This document shows positions 1 through 6,490 of a stretch of DNA of 8,454 nt, piece after piece; the stretch's first letter is position 1, and every line of letters starts with the position of its first letter. Under the pieces are notes generated by a model. The model ran no database searches. It was not told where the DNA came from and saw nothing but the letters and a program-made list of their open reading frames with translations. The position numbers and the translations under genes are program-made. The stretch is from an uncultured Eubacterium sp. (GTDB lineage Bacteria; Bacillota; Clostridia; Peptostreptococcales; Anaerovoracaceae), in the NCBI GenBank assembly GCA_947367725.1, contig CANBFZ010000062.1, forward strand, positions 1-8,454, in the 5' to 3' direction.

Positions 1-1
1 T

Positions 2-1132
2 ATCGCAGGTCCAATCATCCAGCCTTTAACCGACAAGATGAAAGTTTCCAGAGAAAAACTGGCGTGGATTTTAGACACCACTGCGTCTCCACTTTCCATT
101 CTGGTGCCATTCCTTGGCTGGGGCGCTTACATCATGGGACTGATGGGTACAGAATTTCAGGCGGCAGGTTATGCCTCCACAGAATGGGATATGCTGCTGA
201 AAGCTTGGTCGTTCCAATTCTACGCACTGCTATCCCTTCTGATGGTACCGCTGATTGCCTTTACCAGAAAAGAATTTGGTCCGATGCACAGCGCAGAACA
301 GAGAGCCCTTGCCGGTCAGGTCGCCCCCGAAGGAGAAATTGCGGCGGCCGTCAAAATTGATACCGACGCCAAGCTGGAAAACAGTCGCCCGATGGTGATG
401 ATCATTCCCCTTCTGGTTATGGTCGGTACCCTGTGCTTCATGCTTTGTCCGCAGGGATTTCCATTCAAATCCGTTGACGGTGACGCGCTGCGTGGCGCCT
501 TAATCGCAGGTTTTACATTTGGTGCTGTGGCCAATATCATTTTAGTAGTCGTATTAAAAATCAAATCTTTCAAGCGAATCTGCCAGGACTATGTGGCTGG
601 TCTTGAAAGCATCGCAAGTGTATTTATCACCCTGCTTCTGGCCTGGGTACTCAGCAGTGTAACAAAGACCATGGGTGGTCCAGAATTCGTCGTAAACATG
701 CTGCAGGATAACGTACCTGCTTGGATTCTGCCAGTCATCATCTTTGTAGCCAGCGCTGTGATCTCTTTCTCCACGGGTTCCTCCTGGGGCACCTTCTCCA
801 TTATGATGACCATCGCTGTGCCTGCTGCCATGGCGCTGCACGCACCGATGCACGTTGCCATCGCCTCTGTGCTTTCCGGCGGACTGTTTGGCGACCACTG
901 CTCACCGATTTCTGACACCACCATTCTGTCGGCAAATGGTGCACGCTGTGATTTGTTATCCCATGTCAAGACCCAGCTGCCTTACGCGCTGATGGTCGGC
1001 AGCGTTTCAATCGTCACCTATGCAGTCGCAGGTTTAACCGGCAGCATCATCGCCTTGCCTGTCGGCATCGCCTTGCTGGTCGTCACAGTACTTACCCTTT
1101 CCAAACTCTATGGAAAGAAAGTCGAAGCTTAA
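2..1132 (+). CDS. NhaC-family Na+/H+ antiporter-like carrier, 5'-truncated by window edge
   Basis: This integral membrane secondary carrier belongs to the NhaC / ion-transporter superfamily. Relatives exchange Na+ or H+ for each other or for small organic solutes such as malate/lactate, methionine or tyrosine. The frame is open from base 2 through codons IAGPIIQPLTDK before the first ATG at 38, and ISREKLAW-type sequence continues across it, so the ATG is internal and the N-terminus lies upstream of the window. Hydrophobic segments recur through the 376 visible residues, including about 20-38, 60-75, 119-136, 152-173, 190-206, 229-262 and 316-355 counted from the internal Met. Family signatures are GSSWGTFS (247-254) and GDHCSPISDTT (285-295). 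A hydrophilic loop with charged residues lies at about 76-117. The gene is followed after 103 bp by the first guanidino-modifying enzyme on the same strand, so it probably carries that pathway's substrate or product. The family call is firm; the transported solute is unknown. Confidence 0.88.
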   Translation: MAGPIIQPLTDKMKVSREKLAWILDTTASPLSILVPFLGWGAYIMGLMGTEFQAAGYASTEWDMLLKAWSFQFYALLSLLMVPLIAFTRKEFGPMHSAEQRALAGQVAPEGEIAAAVKIDTDAKLENSRPMVMIIPLLVMVGTLCFMLCPQGFPFKSVDGDALRGALIAGFTFGAVANIILVVVLKIKSFKRICQDYVAGLESIASVFITLLLAWVLSSVTKTMGGPEFVVNMLQDNVPAWILPVIIFVASAVISFSTGSSWGTFSIMMTIAVPAAMALHAPMHVAIASVLSGGLFGDHCSPISDTTILSANGARCDLLSHVKTQLPYALMVGSVSIVTYAVAGLTGSIIALPVGIALLVVTVLTLSKLYGKKVEA

Positions 1133-1152
1133 ACTTTTTCTATTGTTATGAC

Positions 1153-1209
1153 GCGAAGCCCCGTTTTCCGCCCTTTCCCCCAACACAAAAGCGGCGGGAC
1201 GGGCTTCGC
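1153..1209 (+). repeat. Imperfect inverted repeat / RNA hairpin between carrier and enzyme genes
   Basis: The arms GCGAAGCCC (1153-1161) and GGGCTTCGC (1201-1209) are perfect complements. Inside them CCGCC (1168-1172) can pair with GGCGG (1193-1197), separated by short mismatched stretches. No T-run follows on either strand, so it does not look like a normal intrinsic terminator. It ends 26 bp before the next ATG and upstream of its ribosome site. It could be a processing or stability element that adjusts carrier versus enzyme mRNA levels, or a weak attenuator. Only the complementarity is seen; the function is inferred. Confidence 0.6.
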
Positions 1210-1235
1210 CATATTGATCACCTGGAGGTTTTTAT

Positions 1236-2168
1236 ATGGCATTTTTAGAACTCAGCAAAGATAAAAATCTGCGACGGGATGAAACCCCTTTTGAAGCGCA
1301 GCTCCCTACCTATTGGGGCGACTTTGGCATTTCTTCTCAGGTCGCACCCCTAAAAAGCGTCATGCTCCGGCGACCCGGCGCAGAAATTGACGATTTTTCC
1401 TGGGAAGAAGCCCGCTTTCGTGAGGGAATCGACCCAGACAAATTCCGCGAAGCCCATCAAAGGCTTGTGGACCTCTATGTGCGTGAAGGTGTAACGGTTC
1501 ATTTTCTGGAAGACCAGCGCCTTGACCGCCCCAATGCGGTCTACTGCCGCGATCTCATGTTCATGACACCTGAGGGCGCAATCATCTGCCGACCTGCCCT
1601 GCCTTGCCGCCGCGGAGAAGAAGTGGCGATGGCAAAGGCCCTTGCGGCAATCGGCGTTCCTATCGTAAAAACCATCACCGGTACGGGCACGTTTGAGGGC
1701 GCTGACTGTCTCTGGGTAGACAGGAAGACGGCAATTCTGGCAAGAAGTTCCCGTACCAACGAATCCGGTTACAATCAAGTTGCCCATGTACTGCGAGAGC
1801 AAGGAGTGGAAACCATTCTGCCTGTGCCGATCCCTTACACCAACGCCCACCTTGACGGCATTATGAACTTTGTTGACGTGGATAAAGTCATCATCAACAC
1901 CCGTCAGGTTCCTTACGATGTGGTAGAATACCTGATGCACGCCGGCTACCAAATCATCGATGCACCAGATCAGGACGAAGCCAGATTTTCTCTCGGTCTC
2001 AACATCGTTGCCCTGCGACCGGGCGTTGTGATACAGGCACAGGGAAATCCAAAGACCAAAGCAGCGCTGGAAGAAAGCGGCGTTACAGTCATCAGTCTGG
2101 ACTTTGACGAAGTGCTCAAAGGATGGGGTTCTGTGCACTGCTGCAGCGCCACCTTGGCAAGAGGATAA
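1236..2168 (+). CDS. Guanidino-group-modifying enzyme (arginine deiminase / DDAH-like / amidinotransferase fold), paralog 1
   Basis: This cytosolic enzyme belongs to the pentein (guanidino-modifying) superfamily, which forms a covalent amidino-thiol intermediate on Cys and passes it to water (deiminase/hydrolase) or to an amine (amidinotransferase). The motifs fall in family order: LRRPG (44-48), YCRD with substrate-binding Asp106, FEGAD with catalytic Glu154, SSRTN (171-175), HLDG with His205 and Asp207, and GSVHCC near the end with nucleophile Cys302. All catalytic positions are therefore filled in the hydrolase style. At 310 aa it lacks the extra helical domain of canonical ArcA arginine deiminases (about 400 aa) and is nearer dimethylarginine dimethylaminohydrolase in size. 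The ATG at 1236 has TGGAGG 7 bp upstream. It is followed after 69 bp by a full-length paralog. The substrate could be arginine, a methylated arginine, agmatine-like compounds or another guanidine, and hydrolase versus transferase cannot be decided from sequence alone. Confidence 0.86.
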   Translation: MAFLELSKDKNLRRDETPFEAQLPTYWGDFGISSQVAPLKSVMLRRPGAEIDDFSWEEARFREGIDPDKFREAHQRLVDLYVREGVTVHFLEDQRLDRPNAVYCRDLMFMTPEGAIICRPALPCRRGEEVAMAKALAAIGVPIVKTITGTGTFEGADCLWVDRKTAILARSSRTNESGYNQVAHVLREQGVETILPVPIPYTNAHLDGIMNFVDVDKVIINTRQVPYDVVEYLMHAGYQIIDAPDQDEARFSLGLNIVALRPGVVIQAQGNPKTKAALEESGVTVISLDFDEVLKGWGSVHCCSATLARG

Positions 2169-2237
2169 TCCGTACCATTGAAACTTGTGGTGCAGCGCCA
2201 AAAAACGGATGCTGCCTAATAAAGGAGAATTTTATTT

Positions 2238-3167
2238 ATGGAAAAATTCAATACATTTTACGAAGACATGCCCGCCGTTTGGGGCGACAATTTCAGCGTC
2301 ACTTCCGAAATCGGAACACTGCGCACCGTGCTCGTTCATCGACCAGGCAAAGAAATCGAACAGATCAAAGATCCCGCTTCCATCTATTTCCGCGACTTCA
2401 TCGACGTGGAAAAAGCCAGATGGGAGCACGATCAGCTCGTACAGGTTTATCGCGACCACGGCATTACCGTTTATAACATCGACGAAACAGATCCAGGTTG
2501 TCCTAACGCCATGTACTGTCACGACTTAGTGCTGGGTACCCCAGAAGGGGTGATCGTCACAAGACCCGGTATCAAAATCCGTCACAACGAAGTAAAATAC
2601 GCTGCCCAAGAAGTGGCAAAGCACGGTGTGCCAATCGTAAAAACCATCCACGGAAACGGCATCTTTGACGGCGCCTGCGCTACCTGGGTAGACCGTGAAA
2701 CCGTTTTCGTAGGAACCGGCTCCCGCTGCAATCAGGAAGGGCTCGCGCAGGTAACCGATACCTTCCATCACATGGGCGTCAAAAATGTCATCACCTTGAG
2801 CATCGCGAGAAACCAGAACCATCTGGACGGCTTCCTTTCCATCGTAGATACCAACGTAGCAGTGACCTATCCGTACATTACACCGGATATCATCTACGAA
2901 GAACTGGAAAAACGCGGTTTTGAATTTGTAGAAATCCCAACCTTTGAAGAAAAAATCAACTTTGCTGCAAACTCTGTGGCGCTGGAGCCGGGTAAAATTA
3001 TCATGCCGAAGGGTTCGCCGCGCACAGTAGAACTGCTGCAGCAGAAAGGCATTGAAGTCATCGAACTAGATCTTGACGAAATAAAAAAAGGCGGCGGCTC
3101 CGTTCATTGCCTGACCGCATTCTTAAAACGAGACGATATTCCGGTTTATCCGGTCTTTGAGGACTAA
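2238..3167 (+). CDS. Guanidino-group-modifying enzyme, paralog 2 with altered catalytic motif
   Basis: This protein is homologous over its whole length to the preceding one and has the same motif order: VHRPG (33-37), YCHD with Asp96, FDGAC (143-147), GSRCN (161-165), HLDG with His195 and Asp197, and GGGSVHC with nucleophile Cys291. The Cys, His and both HLD/YCxD acids are kept. However, the Glu of the FEGAD motif is Asp144, the following Asp is Cys147, and the Arg of YCRD is His. An Asp at the Glu position is what glycine (AGAT-type) amidinotransferases carry, in their FDAAD motif. This hints at a transferase or a different guanidino substrate, but homology to both groups remains possible. 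The start is set by AAGGAG at 2222-2227, 10 bp before the ATG. The C-terminus extends a few residues beyond paralog 1. The aminotransferase gene starts 3 bp after the stop, so the two are almost certainly co-translated. Two enzymes acting in sequence or a hetero-oligomer are both plausible. Confidence 0.85.
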   Translation: MEKFNTFYEDMPAVWGDNFSVTSEIGTLRTVLVHRPGKEIEQIKDPASIYFRDFIDVEKARWEHDQLVQVYRDHGITVYNIDETDPGCPNAMYCHDLVLGTPEGVIVTRPGIKIRHNEVKYAAQEVAKHGVPIVKTIHGNGIFDGACATWVDRETVFVGTGSRCNQEGLAQVTDTFHHMGVKNVITLSIARNQNHLDGFLSIVDTNVAVTYPYITPDIIYEELEKRGFEFVEIPTFEEKINFAANSVALEPGKIIMPKGSPRTVELLQQKGIEVIELDLDEIKKGGGSVHCLTAFLKRDDIPVYPVFED

Positions 3168-3170
3168 CCT

Positions 3171-4316
3171 ATGTTAATCGGAGGATTTTACAGCGTAGAC
3201 GGTGCACTTCTCGCAAAACCGCCTGTCAAAGAAGCGTTTACCCTGCGTCTTGACGCGGATGCTGAACAGTACACCCGCAAGATTTACACCAATAACGGGC
3301 GCACCGCTTCCGTTTACGCACTGCAGCATTGCACAAAGAAGATGGCAGGCAAAAAAGTCTTGCTGCCCGACTATCTATGCTTGTCTGTGATCAGCGCGAT
3401 AGAATGGGCAGGGCTGCCCTACGACTTTTATCGTGTTACCCGAAACTTAGAAATCGACCTTGCAGATTTGGAGTCAAAGCTGGACGATACCGTCGGCATG
3501 CTTTATATCATCCACTATTTCAGTGTGCCGCAGCCTGCTTCCATTACAGCACAGTTGCGCAAACTGGCAGCTGCCCGTGGACTTCTGATCATGGAGGATA
3601 TCACCCAGGCGCTGTTTTCTACATCACCAGTCCCTGCAGCCCCGCGTACCATTGGCTTTGGCGACTATGTCGTAGCAAGCACACGCAAATGGTTTCCGAT
3701 GACCGACGGCGGTCTCTGCGCCATCAACCGTACCATGACTTCTGATGATGCCCCGACACTGCCGTCTCTTGCAAATGCCTATGACGAAAGCGTGTATCAG
3801 GAACTGCTGATTTCTGTCATGCGACCCCTTTACGACGCTGATCCGGCACTGGAAAAAGAAACCTATCTGCGCTGCGAAAAAAGAGCCAACGCCAGCCGCT
3901 ACGTCAACCTGACGCCGCGGGAAATGACCGCTGCCTCCCGGCATATTTTCTTTCATACGAATGCAGAAATGCTTATGGCACGGCGCATGGAAAATTTCCG
4001 CTGTCTCTATGACCGGCTGCAGCAAATACCAGAAATTACTTTGCTCAGCAAGGATATTGCGCCAGACGGCACACAAGTTCCTTTTGGACTGACCCTTCTG
4101 GCAGAAGACAGAGACGAGCTTTACCAGCATCTGGTCGATCACAATATCATCCCAGAAATACAGTGGGTTCTGCCCACCGATTATTACACGCCGGGAGAAG
4201 ACGCCAGATACCTTTCGAACCACAATCTGATGCTGCAGTGCGACCAGCGCTATGGCATCCAAGAAATGCAGGATGTGGCAGAAGTCATTGCACGTTATTA
4301 CCAAAAACATCCTTAA
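3171..4316 (+). CDS. DegT/DnrJ/EryC1/StrS-type PLP-dependent aminotransferase
   Basis: This is a fold-type I pyridoxal-phosphate enzyme of the DegT/StrS group, which usually transfers an amino group from glutamate or glutamine to a keto compound. Visible marks are NNGRTAS (41-47) at the phosphate-cup site, LLPDYLC (64-70), IHYF (114-117), and EDITQ with Asp143 contacting the PLP pyridine nitrogen and Gln146. The Schiff-base segment is STRKWFPMTDGG with Lys173, a variant of the common SxHxxK...GEGG segment. Length, at 381 aa, is normal for the family. The ATG lies 3 bp after the previous stop, and GAGGA inside the end of that gene serves as ribosome site. A terminator follows about 80 bp downstream, so this is the last gene of the operon. 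Coupled to two guanidino enzymes, it may make the amine that accepts an amidino group or process the product of guanidine removal. The substrate is unknown. A sugar role is not supported, as no nucleotide-sugar genes are nearby. Confidence 0.87.
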   Translation: MLIGGFYSVDGALLAKPPVKEAFTLRLDADAEQYTRKIYTNNGRTASVYALQHCTKKMAGKKVLLPDYLCLSVISAIEWAGLPYDFYRVTRNLEIDLADLESKLDDTVGMLYIIHYFSVPQPASITAQLRKLAAARGLLIMEDITQALFSTSPVPAAPRTIGFGDYVVASTRKWFPMTDGGLCAINRTMTSDDAPTLPSLANAYDESVYQELLISVMRPLYDADPALEKETYLRCEKRANASRYVNLTPREMTAASRHIFFHTNAEMLMARRMENFRCLYDRLQQIPEITLLSKDIAPDGTQVPFGLTLLAEDRDELYQHLVDHNIIPEIQWVLPTDYYTPGEDARYLSNHNLMLQCDQRYGIQEMQDVAEVIARYYQKHP

Positions 4317-4395
4317 GAATTGACAGATTCACAAAGCGTATCACTATTATTCCATCATATTCCTTTCAGGTTTTCTTTTCACAGGGAAGCCAGAC

Positions 4396-4447
4396 AAAAA
4401 CAGACGAGATGCAAGCGCCGATCAGACTTTGCATCCCGTCCGTTTTT
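4396..4447. terminator. Bidirectional intrinsic terminator between convergent operons
   Basis: The stem arms GACGAGATGCAA (4403-4414) and TTGCATCCCGTC (4429-4440) pair with one mismatch around a 14-nt loop. AAAAAC (4396-4401) lies on one side and GTTTTT (4442-4447) on the other. Read on the plus strand the hairpin ends in a T-run after the aminotransferase gene. Read on the minus strand it ends in a T-run after the small membrane protein gene. It therefore fits as the shared end of both convergent operons. Confidence 0.85.
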
Positions 4448-4468
4448 GGTGATGTATGAAAATGTTTT

Positions 4469-4885
4469 CTATGATTTCACCTCTTCAATGTGCATATTCG
4501 GTTTTGCGCTGCGAGCAAGATCCAGCACCGCAGCAAGTTCCTGCTTTCGAAAAATAAGCCGGCGCGACATCACGTCCCGCAGAAAATGCAGCGCCACATA
4601 TGCAGGATCTGCCACGTATTCGATGTGAATATCCGTAATTTCCTCAAAGGACCAAATCATCTTATGTTTTTTCAAGATAAAGTCATACGCCAGCACAACA
4701 CCCTCCCGGCTGACGTACGTCTCCTTTTGGAACACCACAGCCAGCAGCAATACCATGCCGATGACTGCAGCATACTTGACTGTAGCGTAAAAACTAAACC
4801 CAATCAGCGCTACCCCAAAGATAACCGCTGCAATTTTTGTAGAGTTTCGCATGGCTCTGTCATCGTATGCCTTGATCTCATCCAT
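4469..4885 (-). CDS. Small membrane protein with two N-terminal helices and a C-terminal cytosolic (possibly PH-like) domain
   Basis: The product is 138 aa. Residues about 17-34 and 38-53 form two adjacent hydrophobic helices joined by a short ATVKYAA turn, after a charged N-terminus. Residues about 54-138 alternate short strand-like segments (ETYVSREGVVLAYDFI, HKMIWSFEEITDIHIEY) with a terminal helix. This layout resembles bacterial PH-domain / YcxB-like membrane proteins, but no diagnostic residue proves it. Its ATG at 4885-4883 lies inside the end of the carrier gene, overlapping by 8 bp in another frame. The ribosome site is poor, which points to translational coupling. It ends 22 bp before the shared terminator. 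It could be an accessory or regulatory subunit of the NhaC-family carrier. That role is inferred only from the overlap; I do not recognise a named family. Confidence 0.72.
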   Translation of the reverse strand: MDEIKAYDDRAMRNSTKIAAVIFGVALIGFSFYATVKYAAVIGMVLLLAVVFQKETYVSREGVVLAYDFILKKHKMIWSFEEITDIHIEYVADPAYVALHFLRDVMSRRLIFRKQELAAVLDLARSAKPNMHIEEVKS

Positions 4886-6335
4886 TGCGTTTTTCTGCCT
4901 TTCTCTTTGCTTTCAATGCTTTCACTTCCGCTCTGGTTTTACCATCGTACTCCTTGTACTTGATCCCAATGCCAAGATAAGAAATAACAATGGCAAGTAC
5001 CGGATTGATCAGATTCATAAAAGCATACGGCATAAATGCCCAGTTGGATACCCCCAGCGTTGCGGACTGATAAGCGCCGCAGCCGTTCCACGGAATCATC
5101 GGCGACCACAGCGTAGCGCCATCTTCTGTGGTTCTTGACAGGAAGCTTCTGCTCAGTCCCTTTTCGTCAAAGGCTTTCATGTACATTCTGCCTGGTACTA
5201 AAATCGCCAGATACTGGTCGGTCAGCACGACATCACAGATGATACCTGTAGCGATGGTACAAAGCACCAGACCGCCAACAGTCTTAACTCTTCTCACAAG
5301 TCCGCCCAAAAGTACTTCAATAAAGCCGCACTTTTCCAATACGCCGCCAAAGAACAGCGCAAACATAATCAGAGAAATGGTCCACATCATGGAATCAATG
5401 CCGCCTCTGTTCAACAGGCTGTCAGTGACTGCATTGCCAGATTCAATACTAAAACCAGTCTGCATGCCGCCAAATACCTCTGGAAAACTTGCGCCCTGTG
5501 CAAGCATTGCCACAACACCACCACAGGCAGCTGCAAGCAACAGAGACGGAATCGCAGGAATTTTCTTCACTGCCCCAAAGACAACCACCAGAACCGGCAG
5601 GATAATCCAAGGCGACAGATAGAAATTTTCAGCAATGGCATTCTGAATATCCAGTGCAAGAGATGCGTCATAGCCAGATTCATCGATGACGATTGCACCC
5701 ACAATGCCATACAGTACCAAGGAAATCAGAAATGACGGAATCGTCGTCGTCATCATGGCGCTGACGTGGTCATACAAAGGTGTTTCCGCCCCTGCTGCCG
5801 CAACATTCGTACTGTCAGACAGCGGAGATAATTTGTCGCCGGTGTAAGCACCAGAAATGACCATGCCGGCAGCCAGCGCTGGATTGACACCAAGTCCCAT
5901 AGCAATTCCCATCAGCGCAACACCCACCGTACCAGAGGCAGTCCAGGAAGAGCCTGTTGCAAGCCCTACAATTGCAGTCAAAATCGCACCGACAACTAAA
6001 AATGCCCCCGGCGAAATAATTTCCAGACCATAATACACCATGGCAGGCATCGTACCTGACCAAACCCAAGAACCAATCAGCATACCAACGCACATAATGA
6101 TCAAGAATGCTTCTACCGTTCTTCGAATGCTGTCATACGCGCCCGCTGCAATATCTGCCCAGGAATAGCCGCATTTCACCGCTACCAGAGACGCTACCAC
6201 GCAGGATGCGATAATCGGCATGTGCGGATCCAATCCCCACTTTACTGTACTTAAAATAATAATCACCATCATAAAAACGATTGGGATCAGCGCTTCCCAA
6301 ATTTTAGGCAGTCGCGGGGTTCTTTGTTTACCCAT
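4878..6335 (-). CDS. NhaC-family Na+/H+ antiporter-like carrier (second copy)
   Basis: This complete 485-aa polytopic membrane carrier has roughly eleven or more hydrophobic segments. Family signatures occur in both halves: ATGSSWTASGTVGVALMG (about 126-143), GAYTGDKLSPLSDSTNVAA (162-180), and SRTTEDGATLWSPMIPWNGCGAY (400-422). The last has the same layout as the conserved C-terminal stretch of Bacillus NhaC and of the malate/lactate exchanger MleN. The extreme C-terminus is a short basic cytosolic tail (KALKAKRKAEKRNG). The ATG at 6335-6333 has AAAGGAGGAA (6350-6341) at good spacing. It is more NhaC/MleN-like than the truncated carrier at the start of the window, so the two are divergent family members and not a recent duplicate. 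It sits directly downstream of a two-component system and a predicted sigma-54 promoter with activator dyads, so it is probably induced by the solute that system senses. Na+/H+ exchange and organic-anion or amino-acid exchange are both possible. Confidence 0.92.
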   Translation of the reverse strand: MGKQRTPRLPKIWEALIPIVFMMVIIILSTVKWGLDPHMPIIASCVVASLVAVKCGYSWADIAAGAYDSIRRTVEAFLIIMCVGMLIGSWVWSGTMPAMVYYGLEIISPGAFLVVGAILTAIVGLATGSSWTASGTVGVALMGIAMGLGVNPALAAGMVISGAYTGDKLSPLSDSTNVAAAGAETPLYDHVSAMMTTTIPSFLISLVLYGIVGAIVIDESGYDASLALDIQNAIAENFYLSPWIILPVLVVVFGAVKKIPAIPSLLLAAACGGVVAMLAQGASFPEVFGGMQTGFSIESGNAVTDSLLNRGGIDSMMWTISLIMFALFFGGVLEKCGFIEVLLGGLVRRVKTVGGLVLCTIATGIICDVVLTDQYLAILVPGRMYMKAFDEKGLSRSFLSRTTEDGATLWSPMIPWNGCGAYQSATLGVSNWAFMPYAFMNLINPVLAIVISYLGIGIKYKEYDGKTRAEVKALKAKRKAEKRNG

Positions 6336-6371
6336 AAAAATTCCTCCTTTTATTCATTGTTTCAGAGATAG

Positions 6372-6413
6372 AAAATAGCAAAAACCATGCCATAGACACG
6401 GTTTGCTATTTTT
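6372..6413 (-). repeat. Inverted repeat spanning the predicted sigma-54 promoter
   Basis: AAAATAGCAAAAACC (6372-6386) is complementary to GGTTTGCTATTTT (6400-6412) apart from two extra A residues, with a 13-nt loop. On the minus strand the second arm ends in a short T-run (GCTATTTTC). The transcript hairpin could therefore act as a weak terminator for the kinase-regulator mRNA, or the DNA symmetry could bind a repressor. It overlaps the -12 box. Confidence 0.6.
6376..6392 (-). promoter_or_regulatory. Predicted sigma-54 (-24/-12) promoter for the second NhaC-family carrier
   Basis: The minus strand reads TGGCAT-GGTTT-TTGCTA. Compared with the sigma-54 consensus TGGCACG-N4-TTGCW it has the invariant GG (6391-6390) and GC (6379-6378) at the right spacing, with one change (C to T) in the -24 box. 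Transcription would start near 6366, about 30 nt before the ATG, leaving room for the AGGAGG ribosome site. An adjacent sigma-54 activator gene supports the call. The caution is that the -12 box also lies in an inverted-repeat arm. Confidence 0.72.
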
Positions 6414-6440
6414 CAAGGAATTCCGCTGCTTCCCTTGAAA
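6411..6440. repeat. Inverted repeat TTTCAAGG...CCTTGAAA between regulator and carrier genes
   Basis: The outer 8 bases, TTTCAAGG (6411-6418) and CCTTGAAA (6433-6440), are perfect complements around a 14-bp centre. The pairing can be extended across a one-base bulge. It is centred about 60 bp upstream of the predicted start of transcription. It may be a third protein site or the stem that ends the kinase-regulator transcript. No clear T-run follows on the minus strand. Confidence 0.5.
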
Positions 6441-6457
6441 CTTCCTCTGTAAAGGTA

Positions 6458-6471
6458 TGAAATTTTTTTCA
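6458..6471. promoter_or_regulatory. Activator-binding dyad 1 (TGAAA-N4-TTTCA), candidate upstream activating sequence
   Basis: This is a perfect 5+5 dyad with a 4-bp A/T centre, extendable by one A:T pair on each side (6457-6472). It lies about 100 bp upstream of the predicted sigma-54 start. This is the usual distance for an NtrC-type activator that loops to the polymerase. It is repeated exactly 33 bp away (three helical turns), putting both on the same DNA face. Confidence 0.65.
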
Positions 6472-6490
6472 TGCTTATGCCGCTAAGTAC

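Noticed and set aside
2142..2200. Direct repeat TGCAGCGCCA at 2142-2151 and 2191-2200
   Set aside because: Only 10 bp, one copy inside coding sequence, with no flanking symmetry or third copy; compatible with chance.
1350..2201. Long open frame (283 codons) on the minus strand over the first guanidino enzyme
   Set aside because: It is antisense to a gene with intact catalytic motifs, has an unusual His/Cys/Arg-rich composition and no recognisable domain. It is a reading-frame shadow.
2169..2237. Weak hairpin GCAGC...GCTGC in the gap between the two guanidino enzymes
   Set aside because: A five-base stem with a long loop and no T-run; too weak to call a terminator or riboswitch.
1236..3167. 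Naming the two enzymes arcA (arginine deiminase of the arc pathway)
   Set aside because: Both are about 310 aa and so lack the extra helical domain of ArcA. No carbamoyltransferase or carbamate kinase accompanies them, and the second has altered active-site residues.
3624..4310. 228-codon open frame on the minus strand over the aminotransferase
   Set aside because: It is antisense to a clear PLP enzyme gene, with low-quality composition and no family motifs.
4458..4469. Palindrome GAAAATGTTTTC next to the small membrane protein stop
   Set aside because: Its spacing differs from the TGAAA-N4-TTTCA dyads and it lies at the 3' end of converging operons with no promoter nearby.
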